Position numbers and translations under genes: made by a program | Source of the DNA: Rhodococcus rhodochrous | Lineage (GTDB): Bacteria; Actinomycetota; Actinomycetes; Mycobacteriales; Mycobacteriaceae | Length of the DNA: 64,000 nucleotides | Assembly (NCBI RefSeq): GCF_014854695.1 | Contig: NZ_CP027557.1 | Span: 4,092,001 to 4,156,000 of the forward strand | Reading direction: 5' to 3' | The notes under the pieces: model-generated | What the model was told of the DNA's origin: nothing | Seen by the model: the letters and a program-made list of their open reading frames with translations, nothing else | Databases searched by the model: none | Shown here: in pieces, positions 25,936 through 34,231 of the stretch | How positions within the stretch are numbered: position 1 is the stretch's first letter | How the letters are laid out: every line of letters starts with the position of its first letter

Positions 25936-26172
25936 CTATCCGACGTCGAAGTACGACGTCTCGAGGTAGTCGTGGACGGCCTTCGCATGCACGCGGAACG
26001 AGCGTCCCACGCGCACTGCGGGTAGTTCGCCACTGTGCACCAGCCTGTACACGGTCATCTTCGACACCCGCATGAGAGCTGCCACTTCGGCAACCGTCAG
26101 GAACTGGGTACCGGCGAGAACCGACTGTCCGTCTTGAGGTTGACCCTTCGACGGCGTGTTTCCTGAAACCAT
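25936..26172 (-). CDS. Excisionase-family helix-turn-helix protein (Rv0500A-like)
   Basis: 78 residues from ATG 26172 behind a strong ribosome site (ggaggt, five bases upstream). Residues 24-75 form a MerR/excisionase-like winged HTH: FLTVAEVAALMRVSKMTVYRLVHSGELPAVRVGRSFRV. The N-terminal 20 residues are polar. Despite the excisionase label there is no integrase or attachment site nearby; this is a conserved chromosomal gene next to proC and the tiny ribosomal protein in mycobacteria too. Its DNA targets are unknown. A 9-bp inverted repeat (25815-25823 with 25847-25855) downstream may end the transcript. Confidence 0.87.
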   Translation of the reverse strand: MVSGNTPSKGQPQDGQSVLAGTQFLTVAEVAALMRVSKMTVYRLVHSGELPAVRVGRSFRVHAKAVHDYLETSYFDVG

Positions 26173-26323
26173 TACACACCTCCGGCACGCCCGCGCCGCC
26201 GGCTTCCCCTCCGGCGGAACAGACACGCACGTGCTGATTCGAGCTTAGCGTGACGAATGGTTCCTGTGCGACGATGCAGCCGGGGAATTTCCGGCGGGCG
26301 GCTGTTCGTCGCCACGCTACGCC

Positions 26324-26415
26324 CCGCAGTGACGTCTGTCAGCGTTCCGCAGGGACGTCTGTGAGCGTTCCGCAGTGACACCTGTCGGCGTTCCGCAGGG
26401 ACACCTGCGAGAGCC
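26324..26415. repeat. 23-bp tandem repeat, about four copies, downstream of proC
   Basis: Units begin at 26324, 26347, 26370 and 26393, each opening with CCGCAG. Units 1 and 3 continue TGAC..CTGTC, units 2 and 4 continue GGAC..CTG, so the array looks like a duplicated dimer. The last copy is degraded. It starts 17 bases beyond the proC stop codon and occupies much of the 259-base gap to the excisionase-like gene. No ORF or promoter is evident in it. Confidence 0.85.
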
Positions 26416-26431
26416 TCGGGTGGATGCCCTG

Positions 26432-27292
26432 TCAGGCCGTCCCGGAGAGCCCCTCGCGGGCCGCGGGCGACGGCTGATCCGATGCCGCCCCGAGTTGCGC
26501 GGAGCGGCGCTTCGCGGCGTCGAGCGCCTCGTAGAAGGCCGTACGCAGGCCTCCACGCTCGAGTTCGCGGATCGCGGCCGCCGTGGTGCCACCCGGCGAG
26601 GTGACCGCGGCGCGCAGGTCGGCAGCGTTGTCCCCCGAACGCGCGAGCATCGCGGCCGAGCCGGTCATCGTCTGCACCACCAGATCGGTGGCCACCGCCC
26701 GCGTCAGGCCGAGCGAGACACCCGCGTCGATCATCGCCTCCGCGACGAGGAAGAAGTAGGCGGGGCCGGATCCGGAGACCGCGGTGACCGCGTCGATCTG
26801 CGATTCCGGGACCACCGAGACCGTTCCCACGCTCGCGAGGATCTCGCGGACCGTGTCGAGATGCTGCTGCTTGACGTACCGACCGGCGGACAGCACGCTC
26901 GCGCCCTCCCCGACGAGCATCGGGGTGTTCGGCATCACGCGCACGACGGGGAAGCCGGCCGGGAGCTTGGTCTCGTAGCGGACCGTCGGGATGCCCGCGG
27001 CCAGCGACACCAGGATCTGCTCGTCGTCGTTCCCGGCGTCGACCGCCGCGAGAGCGGTGACGACGACGTCCACGTCGTTGGGCTTGACGGCCACGACCAC
27101 CACGTCGGCGCCTTCCGCGGCGTCGGCGGTGCTGTCGGTGACCCGGATCGAGTAGGCCCGGGACAGTTCCTCACGCCGTTCCTCGAACTTCTCGGCGACC
27201 ACGAGATCCTTGGTCGCGAAGCCGTTCTTCAGCAGACCCGAGACCAGCGCCTCGCCGATCCTGCCGCCACCGATCACTGCGATTCTCGTCAT
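26432..27292 (-). CDS. proC: Pyrroline-5-carboxylate reductase
   Basis: 286 residues. It reduces 1-pyrroline-5-carboxylate to proline with NAD(P)H, the last step of proline synthesis. The Rossmann fold opens with IAVIGGGRIGEALVSGL. The C-terminal dimer/active-site helices carry AVSGSGPAYFFLVAEAMIDAG and VTSPGGTTAAAIRELE, both typical of ProC. The cytoplasmic enzyme is of ordinary length. Its C-terminus ends with a slightly long Ser/Ala-rich tail (QLGAASDQPSPAAREGLSGTA). It is not overlapped by neighbours and probably has its own promoter in the 77-base gap upstream. Confidence 0.96.
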   Translation of the reverse strand: MTRIAVIGGGRIGEALVSGLLKNGFATKDLVVAEKFEERREELSRAYSIRVTDSTADAAEGADVVVVAVKPNDVDVVVTALAAVDAGNDDEQILVSLAAGIPTVRYETKLPAGFPVVRVMPNTPMLVGEGASVLSAGRYVKQQHLDTVREILASVGTVSVVPESQIDAVTAVSGSGPAYFFLVAEAMIDAGVSLGLTRAVATDLVVQTMTGSAAMLARSGDNAADLRAAVTSPGGTTAAAIRELERGGLRTAFYEALDAAKRRSAQLGAASDQPSPAAREGLSGTA

Positions 27293-27369
27293 GGGGACAG
27301 CCTGCCACGACCGCCCGTGCGGCCTACACCACGGTCACCGCCTGTCGGAACCTGCCGCGCTCCGGCGCA

Positions 27370-28227
27370 TCAGCGCGGCATCATGGCCAGCTGACGCGAT
27401 TGCACGACCACCTGGCCGGTCGAGTCGACGACGGTGTGGTCCTCCTCGAACCAGGTGTTGCCGAGCACGCTGCTCTCCGCGATGACCCGCAGCCATCCCG
27501 GAGCCGGAACCCGCCGCAGATAGGCGGTGAGCTGCACCGTCGGCGCCCAGCCGAATCGGCCGAGGTTCATCGCGACGGGAGCCGACACGTCGCCGCACAT
27601 GAGCGCGAACAGCACCGAGGTGCCGACGTCGGCCTCGTCGCCCGGCGACGGCCGCGTCCACATCGACACGAGCGGTTCACCCTGCTGCCCGTCGAGGAAA
27701 CGCGCGGTCGAGGCGTCGATCCGGAGCCGGGAGGTGGCGGCGAACTTCACGATCTGCCCCATGGGGTGCTCGGGGGTGACGAGCACCGACTCGGCCGGCG
27801 GGTCGACGGGCATGGTGGTCGCGCGGTGCGGCACCGTGTGGAAGGGCTCCTCGGAGTCCGGCGTACCGAGGGTGACACTCGCCCGCACCGCCACACGTCC
27901 GGCCTGGGACAGTTCGACGTCCACAAGGGTGATCTGCTTGCCCTGCTTGCGCAGGAGGGTGGTGAGTTCGACGTCACCGGGGTCGGGCGCGGCGACGAAC
28001 GAGGCACTCACGGCGAGCGGCTGGGTGAGCGGGTCGACGCCGGCGTCGAGCACCGACCTGCGCGCCGCGGACGCGCAGACCGCGAGCATGCATCCGCCGT
28101 GCACCTTGGGTCCGATGGTCCACACCGGATCGATGTGCGCCTGCCAGGCATCGGTGCCATCCGGGTGCTCCCCCGGCACTCGGGTGACCGAGGTCAGGTC
28201 GAGGAAGGGCTGGTCGGTGGGGGTCAC
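27370..28227 (-). CDS. Thioesterase-family (double hot-dog) protein, Rv0499-like
   Basis: 285 residues from GTG 28227. Two hot-dog-like halves are visible: the first with VWTIGPKVHGGCMLAVCASAA, the second with WAPTVQLTAYLRRVPAPGWLRVIAES and WFEEDHTVVDSTGQVVVQSRQLAMMPR, a common ending of acyl-CoA thioesterase-family proteins. The likely activity is hydrolysis of an acyl-CoA thioester; chain length is unknown. The GTG overlaps the stop of the MerR gene, so regulator and enzyme form one operon. This pairing suggests that the MerR protein responds to a substrate or product of the thioesterase. Confidence 0.82.
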   Translation of the reverse strand: MTPTDQPFLDLTSVTRVPGEHPDGTDAWQAHIDPVWTIGPKVHGGCMLAVCASAARRSVLDAGVDPLTQPLAVSASFVAAPDPGDVELTTLLRKQGKQITLVDVELSQAGRVAVRASVTLGTPDSEEPFHTVPHRATTMPVDPPAESVLVTPEHPMGQIVKFAATSRLRIDASTARFLDGQQGEPLVSMWTRPSPGDEADVGTSVLFALMCGDVSAPVAMNLGRFGWAPTVQLTAYLRRVPAPGWLRVIAESSVLGNTWFEEDHTVVDSTGQVVVQSRQLAMMPR

Positions 28228-28889
28228 TGCTGCTCCTGGTCGTCGTTCGGGGCCGGATCGGCGCCGGTGGTGGGGAGTTCACCGGACCCGAACATGCGGG
28301 CGGCGAGATGCTGATGGGCCAGTCGGCGCATGGCCGTGAGGACCGGTTCGTACAGAGCCGTCCCGAGCACGGCCGCTTCCACGGTGGCCTCCCGGGAGTG
28401 CGTCGGCAGCAGTTCGAGGTCGAGTTCGGCGATGGCGCGGACGTGACGGCCGTAGGCGTCGATCCGGCGGTCGTCCATCCGCAGGCCGGCGGCTTCGAGT
28501 GCCGTGAGCGCGTGTTCGAGTTGCGCCACGGCCGCGAACCGGGGGTCGTAGATCTGGCCGAGGTGCTCGAGCACGCGGCGGGCGCGGGGATAGTCGAGAC
28601 CGGCCGAGTCCTCGACGTAGGGCGGCAGCGCGGCGATGGCGTGGCCGAGTTCGACGAACAGGTCGTCGCGGGGGTTGTCGACGAGATCCACGACGGTCTT
28701 GATCTTCTCGAGAGGCAGACCCTGCGCGGCAAGTGCCCGGACCAGGCCCAGGCGCCGCACGTGCCGGTCGTCGTAGGTCGCCGAGGTGACGCTCGTCGCC
28801 ACGCCCGGCATGAGCAACCCCTCGCGCAGGTAGTACTTCACCGTCGGCAGCGGTATGCCGCAACGCTCGGCGAGTTCCGAGATACGCAC
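28224..28889 (-). CDS. MerR-family transcriptional regulator
   Basis: 221 residues from GTG 28889, with an excellent ribosome site (gaggtgatc). The N-terminal winged HTH is complete (ISELAERCGIPLPTVKYYLREGLLMPG and YDDRHVRRLGLVRAL). A long C-terminal region of about 140 helical residues follows, with no metal-binding cysteines, so an organic effector is more likely than a metal. It is co-translated with the thioesterase gene and divergent from a four-helix membrane protein. Two inverted repeats in the 116-base divergent region are probable binding sites. Confidence 0.9.
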   Translation of the reverse strand: MRISELAERCGIPLPTVKYYLREGLLMPGVATSVTSATYDDRHVRRLGLVRALAAQGLPLEKIKTVVDLVDNPRDDLFVELGHAIAALPPYVEDSAGLDYPRARRVLEHLGQIYDPRFAAVAQLEHALTALEAAGLRMDDRRIDAYGRHVRAIAELDLELLPTHSREATVEAAVLGTALYEPVLTAMRRLAHQHLAARMFGSGELPTTGADPAPNDDQEQQ

Positions 28890-28905
28890 CGATCACCTCC
28901 GTCCC

Positions 28906-28965
28906 TTGACACCGGATACTACAACTATCCAGTATTGGATAGTGAAGCTATCCAGCAACGGACAG
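28906..28965. promoter_or_regulatory. Divergent promoter with two inverted-repeat operators
   Basis: A perfect palindrome, CTATCCA-GTAT-TGGATAG (28925-28942), is followed by a second, imperfect copy, CTATCCA-GCAA-CGGACAG (28948-28965), 23 bases on. A -35-like TTGACA (28906-28911) points to the membrane-protein gene at 29006; with a 19-base spacer, AGTATT would be the -10, the long spacing that MerR activators use. The MerR gene diverges from the same region, so these are its likely sites. Confidence 0.65.
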
Positions 28966-29005
28966 TGGAACCGTCAGTCACGGAGTACCGGCCGAGGAGG
29001 CCCTC

Positions 29006-29422
29006 ATGCATCCGATCGTGACCATCGTTCTCGGGAGCACCGTGCTCACCGTCGCAGGCATCGCCTTCGGAGGCACCTTCCTGCTACGCGTCGCCGCGGG
29101 CGGCGTACCCACCAACGACCTGCAGAAGACGTTCTTCCGTGCCGGTCACGCCCACGCGGGAGTACTCGTCACGCTGGGGCTGCTCATCGCCGTTCTCACG
29201 CACGTCGTGGGCGCATCACCCGGTTGGTCGGCGGCCGGCGCCATCGCCGTGCTCGTCGCCGCGATCCTGATCCCGGCAGGCTTCTTCCTGTCGGTTCTCG
29301 GGCCCGATCCGACGCGGCCCGGCCGGATGTTCGCGGCGGTCCGGCTCGGCGCCGTCTCCCTCACCGCGGGCGTGCTGATCTCAGGTGTCGCCGTGCTCGC
29401 CGCCGGAATCGCTGCCCTCTGA
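29006..29422 (+). CDS. Four-helix integral membrane protein
   Basis: 138 residues from ATG 29006 with a good ribosome site (gaggagg). Helices lie near residues 3-28, 50-68, 76-97 and 111-136. Between helices 1 and 2 is a conserved-looking segment FFRAGHAHAGVLV with two histidines, which could bind a metal or haem; that is a guess. The gene is divergent from the MerR/thioesterase operon and shares its operator region, so it may belong to the same regulon. Its 3' end overlaps the sugar-isomerase gene by 42 bases, tail to tail. I do not recognise the family. Confidence 0.75.
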   Translation: MHPIVTIVLGSTVLTVAGIAFGGTFLLRVAAGGVPTNDLQKTFFRAGHAHAGVLVTLGLLIAVLTHVVGASPGWSAAGAIAVLVAAILIPAGFFLSVLGPDPTRPGRMFAAVRLGAVSLTAGVLISGVAVLAAGIAAL

Positions 29423-30334
29423 GGCGGGGACGCGCGCGATGTCCGTGTGCCGGGGACTCTCGGGGCCGGCGGTGATCGCGCGCGTCGCCGAGCGATCCAG
29501 GTGCGTGCGCGCGAAGGCCAGCGAACGCGCCAGCATCCCGGCGCGCTCCGCACGCGTCCGTGCGCTCTGGGTGCTGATCTCGAGCACCACGTGACCGCCG
29601 AAGTCGCTCGCGGCGAGCCGGCGGCACACGTCCGCACACGGCTGCGTGCCCGTTCCCGGGACGAGGTGTTCGTCGAGCGAGGAACCCCGGCCGTCGGCGA
29701 GATGGAGGTGGGCGAGCCCCTCCCCCATCCGATCCGCGAGCGCGAGGGCGTCGGCCCCCGCGGTCGCGGTGTGCGACAGGTCGAGCGTGTAGTGCGCGAA
29801 ACCGGTGTCGGTGGGGTCGAGTGACGGACTGTAGGCCGAGACCGCGCGGCCGGGACCGCGTCGGCGCAGACGTTCGGCGCCGCGATCACGACCGCCGAAG
29901 ACGACGTCGGCCCTCATCGGGTACATGTTCTCGACCGCGACCACCACGTGGCTGTCGGCCTCGAGCGCCGCGACCTGGTCGGAGAATCCCTCCGCATAGC
30001 GACGCTGCCACCGGAAGGGCGGATGGACCACGACGGTCTCCGCACCGAGGATCTCGGCGACACGCACCGAACGGTCGAGTTTGGCGGCGGGATCGGATCC
30101 CCACACGCGCTGCGAGATCAGCAGGCACGGCACGTGTACGGCGAGCACCGGCACGCCGTACTCGCGGACCAGGCGCTCCACCGAGGTGGGGTCCTGGCTC
30201 ACCGGTTCGGCCCACACCATCAGCTCGACCCCGTCGAAACCGAGATCGGCCGCGAAGCGGAACGCCGCTTCGGTGTTCTCCGGATAGACCGAAGCGGTGG
30301 ACAGCCCTACCCGGATTCCCTGCGCGGTCGGCAT
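29381..30334 (-). CDS. Sugar phosphate isomerase/epimerase-like TIM-barrel protein (Rv0498-like)
   Basis: 317 residues from ATG 30334. The AP-endonuclease-2-like barrel is recognisable from GLSTASVYPENTEAAFRFAADLGFDGVELMVW, VVVHPPFRWQ, VVAVENMYPM, a later DLSHTA and VVLEIST. The Glu and His residues at the barrel ends (ENMYP, DLSHTA, HLHLADG, LEIST) form the metal site. Substrate is unknown; the family includes sugar isomerases and inosose dehydratase. The last 40 residues are poorly conserved and overlap the convergent membrane-protein gene. It sits four bases after the low-complexity membrane-protein gene and is probably co-transcribed with it and ppx. Confidence 0.83.
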   Translation of the reverse strand: MPTAQGIRVGLSTASVYPENTEAAFRFAADLGFDGVELMVWAEPVSQDPTSVERLVREYGVPVLAVHVPCLLISQRVWGSDPAAKLDRSVRVAEILGAETVVVHPPFRWQRRYAEGFSDQVAALEADSHVVVAVENMYPMRADVVFGGRDRGAERLRRRGPGRAVSAYSPSLDPTDTGFAHYTLDLSHTATAGADALALADRMGEGLAHLHLADGRGSSLDEHLVPGTGTQPCADVCRRLAASDFGGHVVLEISTQSARTRAERAGMLARSLAFARTHLDRSATRAITAGPESPRHTDIARVPASEGSDSGGEHGDT

Positions 30335-30338
30335 CGGC

Positions 30339-31673
30339 TCACCCGGGCAGCAGGAACAACAGCGGCCCGAAGGCCACGAATGCTCCCACCGCGAGCGCGA
30401 TGAGCTGACTCGTGATGTCGTCGGTGCGCCGCAGGACACGCACCAGCGCGACCAGGCCCACGATCACCAGCAGCGCGAGTGCGAAGGCGACCCACGGCAT
30501 GAGGTCCCACAACCGCTCGAAGCCCTTGAAGAGCAATCCGCCCGCGACGATCGCGGCGACGCTCTCGCCGATCAGCAACGCCCACTGCTTGAGGCCACTG
30601 CCCTGCTCTGCATCGGTGGACTCGTCGTCCGCACTCTTCCGTGCCGAGTCGTCGGCGGCGTCGGACGTCGCCTTCCCGCCCTTGCCGCGGGACTTCCGCG
30701 ACCGCGACGATGCCGATCCCTCGGAAGCGTCGGACGCGGCATCCGCAGCACCGATGGTGTCGGTGGAGTCGTCGGCGTCGGAACCGGTGCCCTGCAGGTC
30801 GCTGGCCGGGCCGGACAGCAGTCGAGGTTCGGCGACGTCGGCCTTGCGCACCGACACCGCAGGGGCGCTCGCCTTCTCGGACTTCTTGTCGGCGACCGCC
30901 GCTCCCTCACCGGACGGCGAGCCCGTCGCGACCGCTCCGAGATGCGCCCGCGCACGCCGCGGAAGCGCCTCGGGGCGGATGACCTCGGTCGGCGACTCGA
31001 TCTTGGGTGGAGCCGCCGCGGCCGCCTTGGACGCTGTCTCCGTCGACGCAGCCGCCTTGGACGTTGCACCCGCCTTCGACACTGCATCCGTCGATGCGGG
31101 CGCCTTCGACACTGCGTCCGTCGATGCGGGCGCCTTCGAGGCCGGGCCCGGCGGTGTCTTCGCGGCGGGCGGTGTCTTCGCGGCGGGCGTCTTCGGGACG
31201 GACGGCGCCTTCGTGACGGCAGGCGTGCCCGTTCCGGCCTTCGGCGGGGGCGTCTTCGTCTCGACGGCGACCCGCGGGGTCACGGTGGTCTTCTCGATGT
31301 CGGACAGCGCGAAAGTCGCCGTCTTCGGCGTCTCGAGCTTCGGTGTCTCGCTGTTCGGGGTCTCGGCCTTGCGCGGCGCCGGGACGACCTTCGGCGGGGT
31401 CCTCACATCGGTAGCCGCGGCAGAGGAAGCCGAATCCGACTGTCCGGCAGCACTTTCCGCGTCGGCGGCGGTGTGTCGCTCGCCCTTGCTGTCTGCGCGG
31501 TCGTCGGCCGCGCGCGTGATCGGGATCTCGCCCGTCAGTTCGGCGACGGAGATGCCGCCGCTCGCGCCTCGTCGGCGTCGTCCCCCGGCCCGCGTTCCCA
31601 CCTTCTGGCCGTTACGCGCCAACAGCTCGGCCACGGAGATCTGCCCCGTGTCGTTGCTGCGATTCTCGCTCAT
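30339..31673 (-). CDS. Ala/Thr/Pro-rich membrane protein with ISVAEL repeats (Rv0497-like)
   Basis: 444 residues from ATG 31673, overlapping the ppx stop (ATGA). The first 50 residues contain a repeated short motif, QISVAELLARNG and GISVAELTGE, separated by basic GGRRRRGA. Residues about 60-330 are low complexity, with TPPKAGT, AKTPPG and a duplicated SKAPASTDAV. Three hydrophobic helices lie at the end (LLIGESVAAIVAGGLLF, MPWVAFALALLVIVGLVALV, LIALAVGAFVAFGPLLFLL). The N-terminal part probably lies in the cytoplasm as a flexible docking tail. M. tuberculosis Rv0497, at the same place, has similar architecture. Function unknown. Confidence 0.75.
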   Translation of the reverse strand: MSENRSNDTGQISVAELLARNGQKVGTRAGGRRRRGASGGISVAELTGEIPITRAADDRADSKGERHTAADAESAAGQSDSASSAAATDVRTPPKVVPAPRKAETPNSETPKLETPKTATFALSDIEKTTVTPRVAVETKTPPPKAGTGTPAVTKAPSVPKTPAAKTPPAAKTPPGPASKAPASTDAVSKAPASTDAVSKAGATSKAAASTETASKAAAAAPPKIESPTEVIRPEALPRRARAHLGAVATGSPSGEGAAVADKKSEKASAPAVSVRKADVAEPRLLSGPASDLQGTGSDADDSTDTIGAADAASDASEGSASSRSRKSRGKGGKATSDAADDSARKSADDESTDAEQGSGLKQWALLIGESVAAIVAGGLLFKGFERLWDLMPWVAFALALLVIVGLVALVRVLRRTDDITSQLIALAVGAFVAFGPLLFLLPG

Positions 31674-32623
31674 CCGGTTGCCACCACCAGTTCGCCACCC
31701 ATATCCGTATCGAGCTTCCGAAGAATCAGGCCTTCGCGCAACGCCCACGGGCAGATCTGCAGCGTCTCCACTCCGAGGGCACGCATGCTGGCCTCCGCGA
31801 CGAGGGCGCCGGCGACGAGTTGCTCGGACCGGTCCGAGCTGACACCTTCGAGTTCTGCCCGGTCCGCCATGGTCATCCGGGAGATGAAGGCGATGAGCTG
31901 GCGCAGGCCGCTGGCCGTCAGGGTCCGTTGTACCCGCAGGCCGGCGGACGAGGGGGCCGCGCCGGTCAGGCGGGCGAGAGTCCGGAAGGTCTTGGAGGTC
32001 CCCACACACAGGTCGGGGTCGCCCGCGTTGCGTATGACCTTCGCCGGCTCGGCGAGTTCGGCGTCGAGCCAGTCGCGCAGCGCCGAGATCCGGCGCTTGC
32101 CGGGCGGGTCCTCACGGAACCAGTCACGGGTGAGCCGTCCCGCACCGAGCTGGAGCGAGTAGGCGATCTCGGGGTCCTCGTCGCCGCCGAAGGTGAGCTC
32201 GAGCGAACCACCGCCGATGTCGAGGTCGAGGATGTTCCCGGCGCTCCAGCCGTACCACCGGCGCACGGCCAGGAAGGTCAGCCGCGCCTCGTCCTCGCCG
32301 GAGAGCACGTCCAGCGACACCCCGGCCTCCCGGCGCACCCGCTCGAGGACGGCCTCGGAGTTGCCGGCGTCGCGCACCGCGGACGTCGCGAACGCCATGA
32401 GCTCACCGCATCCCGAGGTGCGGGCGATGCTGGCGAATTCGGCGGTGGTCTCGACGAGCCGCTCGGCCCCCTTGGAGGTGATGTCGCCGTTGTCGTCCAT
32501 GTTCTCGGACAGCCTCAACGTGGCCTTCGTCGAACTCATCGGCGTGGGGTGCCCACCACGATGGGCGTCCACCACCAACAGGTGAACGGTGTTGCTTCCG
32601 ACGTCGAGTACCCCTAAGCGCAC
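31670..32623 (-). CDS. ppx: Ppx/GppA-family exopolyphosphatase (Rv0496-like)
   Basis: 317 residues from GTG 32623, which follows a TACCGT -10-like element by six bases (leaderless). The ASKHA phosphate loops are [17 protein letters not shown] and [15 protein letters not shown], with [10 protein letters not shown] between them. Such proteins hydrolyse polyphosphate or, in the GppA branch, pppGpp. The M. tuberculosis homologue was reported as a short-chain exopolyphosphatase; this is from memory. The short form lacks the C-terminal HD domain. It lies near senX3-regX3, whose phosphate-limitation role fits polyphosphate turnover. Confidence 0.9.
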   Translation of the reverse strand: MRLGVLDVGSNTVHLLVVDAHRGGHPTPMSSTKATLRLSENMDDNGDITSKGAERLVETTAEFASIARTSGCGELMAFATSAVRDAGNSEAVLERVRREAGVSLDVLSGEDEARLTFLAVRRWYGWSAGNILDLDIGGGSLELTFGGDEDPEIAYSLQLGAGRLTRDWFREDPPGKRRISALRDWLDAELAEPAKVIRNAGDPDLCVGTSKTFRTLARLTGAAPSSAGLRVQRTLTASGLRQLIAFISRMTMADRAELEGVSSDRSEQLVAGALVAEASMRALGVETLQICPWALREGLILRKLDTDMGGELVVATG

Positions 32624-32656
32624 ATCAATACGGTACTGGGTCTACCGTCGGGACCT

Positions 32657-33499
32657 GTGACAGCAGGTATGTCCCATGCCCCACACAAACTCGACCCGGC
32701 CCCCGAAGTCCCTCTCGACTTTCCTCGGGAATGGGTGGAGTTCACCGACCCCGACAACGACGAACACGTCATCGCTGCAGACATGACATGGCTGCTCTCG
32801 CGGTGGACCTGCGTGTTCGGCACTCCGGCGTGCCAGGGCATCATCGCCGAGCGACCCGACGACGGGTGCTGCTCGCACGGTGCGTTCCTGTCCGACGACG
32901 ACGATCGCAAGAAGCTGGCGAAGGCAGTGAAACACCTCACGCCGGCCGATTGGCAGTTCATGGACAAGGGCCTGGGCAAGAAGGGCTACCTCGAAGAGGA
33001 CGAGATCGACGACGAGCCCGCCCTGCGCACCCGCCGCTACAAGGGTGCGTGCATCTTCCTGAACCGTCCCGGATTCGAGGGCGGCCAGGGCTGCGCCCTC
33101 CACACCATGGCGTTGCGACGCGGCATCGAACCGCTCGAGATGAAGCCCGACGTGTGCTGGCAGCTCCCGATCCGGCGCACCCAGGACTGGGTCGAGCGTC
33201 CCGACGGCACCGAGATCCTGCGCACGGTCATCACCGAGTACGACCGGCGCGGCTGGGGTGAGGGTGGCCACGACCTCGACTGGTACTGCTCCGGCTCTCC
33301 CGACGCGCACGTCGGCGAGCGTCCGGTCTGGCAGTCGTACGCCCCCGAGCTCACCGAACTCCTCGGTGCGGCGGCCTACGACGAGCTCGCGCGCCTGTGC
33401 CGGCGACGCCAGGGGCTGGGGCTGATCGCGATCCATCCCGCGACGTCGGCAGCACAGGCGGGCTCCGGTGCCGGTTCCGATCAGGCCTCGAGCTTGTAA
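32657..33499 (+). CDS. Conserved Cys-rich protein (Rv0495c-like)
   Basis: About 280 residues, beginning at GTG 32657; an ATG four codons later is an alternative. Eight or so cysteines fall in conserved-looking positions ([52 protein letters not shown]), reminiscent of YkgJ/DUF3109-like cysteine clusters that bind zinc or iron. It is divergent from ppx; TACCGT eight bases upstream of the start suggests a leaderless transcript. Its last 19 bases overlap regX3, tail to tail. This protein is conserved at the same place in mycobacteria; function unknown. Confidence 0.8.
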   Translation: MTAGMSHAPHKLDPAPEVPLDFPREWVEFTDPDNDEHVIAADMTWLLSRWTCVFGTPACQGIIAERPDDGCCSHGAFLSDDDDRKKLAKAVKHLTPADWQFMDKGLGKKGYLEEDEIDDEPALRTRRYKGACIFLNRPGFEGGQGCALHTMALRRGIEPLEMKPDVCWQLPIRRTQDWVERPDGTEILRTVITEYDRRGWGEGGHDLDWYCSGSPDAHVGERPVWQSYAPELTELLGAAAYDELARLCRRRQGLGLIAIHPATSAAQAGSGAGSDQASSL

Positions 33500-34170
33500 C
33501 CCAGGCCGCGCACCGTCACGAGGTGACGTGGCTTGGCAGGATCCTCCTCGATCTTCGAGCGCAGACGCTTGACGTGGACGTCGAGGGTCTTGGTGTCGCC
33601 GACGTAGTCGGCGCCCCACACCCGGTCGATGAGCTGTCCGCGGGTGAGCACCCGCCCGGAGTTCCGCAGGAGATATTCGAGCAGGTCGAATTCCTTGAGC
33701 GGCATGGCAACCGGCTCACCGTTGACGTGCACGACGTGACGGTCGACGTCCATCCGCACGGGCCCGGCCTCGAGTAGTCCGTCGTCCGCCGCTACCTCGC
33801 TCTCGGTGTCGGCCCCGCGTCGCAGGACCGCGCGGATGCGGGCGATGAGTTCGCGCGCCGAGTACGGCTTGGTGACGTAGTCGTCGGCGCCGAGTTCGAG
33901 CCCGACGACCTTGTCGATCTCGCTGTCGCGAGCGGTGACCATGATGACCGGCACACCCGAGCGGGTCCGCAACTGCTTGCACACGTCGGTGCCGCTCATC
34001 CCGGGGAGCATCAGATCGAGCAGGACGATGTCGGCGCCCTCCCGGTCGAACTCGGCGAGGGCCGAGGGGCCGTCGCCGGCGATAGTCGTCTCGAACCCCT
34101 CCTTCCGCAGCAGGAAGGCGAGCGGATCCGCCAACGATTCCTCGTCCTCGACGATCAGCACACGCGTCAC
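33481..34170 (-). CDS. regX3: Response regulator RegX3 (OmpR/PhoB type)
   Basis: 229 residues. The receiver domain (1-120) has acidic residues VEDEE, phospho-acceptor Asp in [13 protein letters not shown] (about residue 52), VTAR and the lysine in [15 protein letters not shown]. The DNA-binding winged helix (about 130-228) contains [29 protein letters not shown] and [17 protein letters not shown]. It is the partner of SenX3, 61 bases upstream. In mycobacteria the pair activates phosphate uptake and other starvation genes. The gap between the two genes holds no repeat of the kind found in M. tuberculosis. Confidence 0.96.
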   Translation of the reverse strand: MTRVLIVEDEESLADPLAFLLRKEGFETTIAGDGPSALAEFDREGADIVLLDLMLPGMSGTDVCKQLRTRSGVPVIMVTARDSEIDKVVGLELGADDYVTKPYSARELIARIRAVLRRGADTESEVAADDGLLEAGPVRMDVDRHVVHVNGEPVAMPLKEFDLLEYLLRNSGRVLTRGQLIDRVWGADYVGDTKTLDVHVKRLRSKIEEDPAKPRHLVTVRGLGYKLEA

Positions 34171-34231
34171 GAGCTGGTCCTCCGTCTGTTTCTCGATATC
34201 CGTCCGCCCGGGAGCCCGGGTGGGGTCTGCG

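Noticed and set aside
25936-26172. Excisionase gene as evidence of an integrated element
   Set aside because: No integrase, attachment site or phage gene is near, and the same gene sits beside proC in mycobacteria; it is a chromosomal HTH protein.
30297-32162. 621-codon plus-strand frame
   Set aside because: Arginine-rich repeats mirror the low-complexity protein on the other strand; no motif or ribosome site supports it.
34171-34231. MIRU-type repeat between senX3 and regX3
   Set aside because: M. tuberculosis carries such repeats here; this gap of 61 bases has none.
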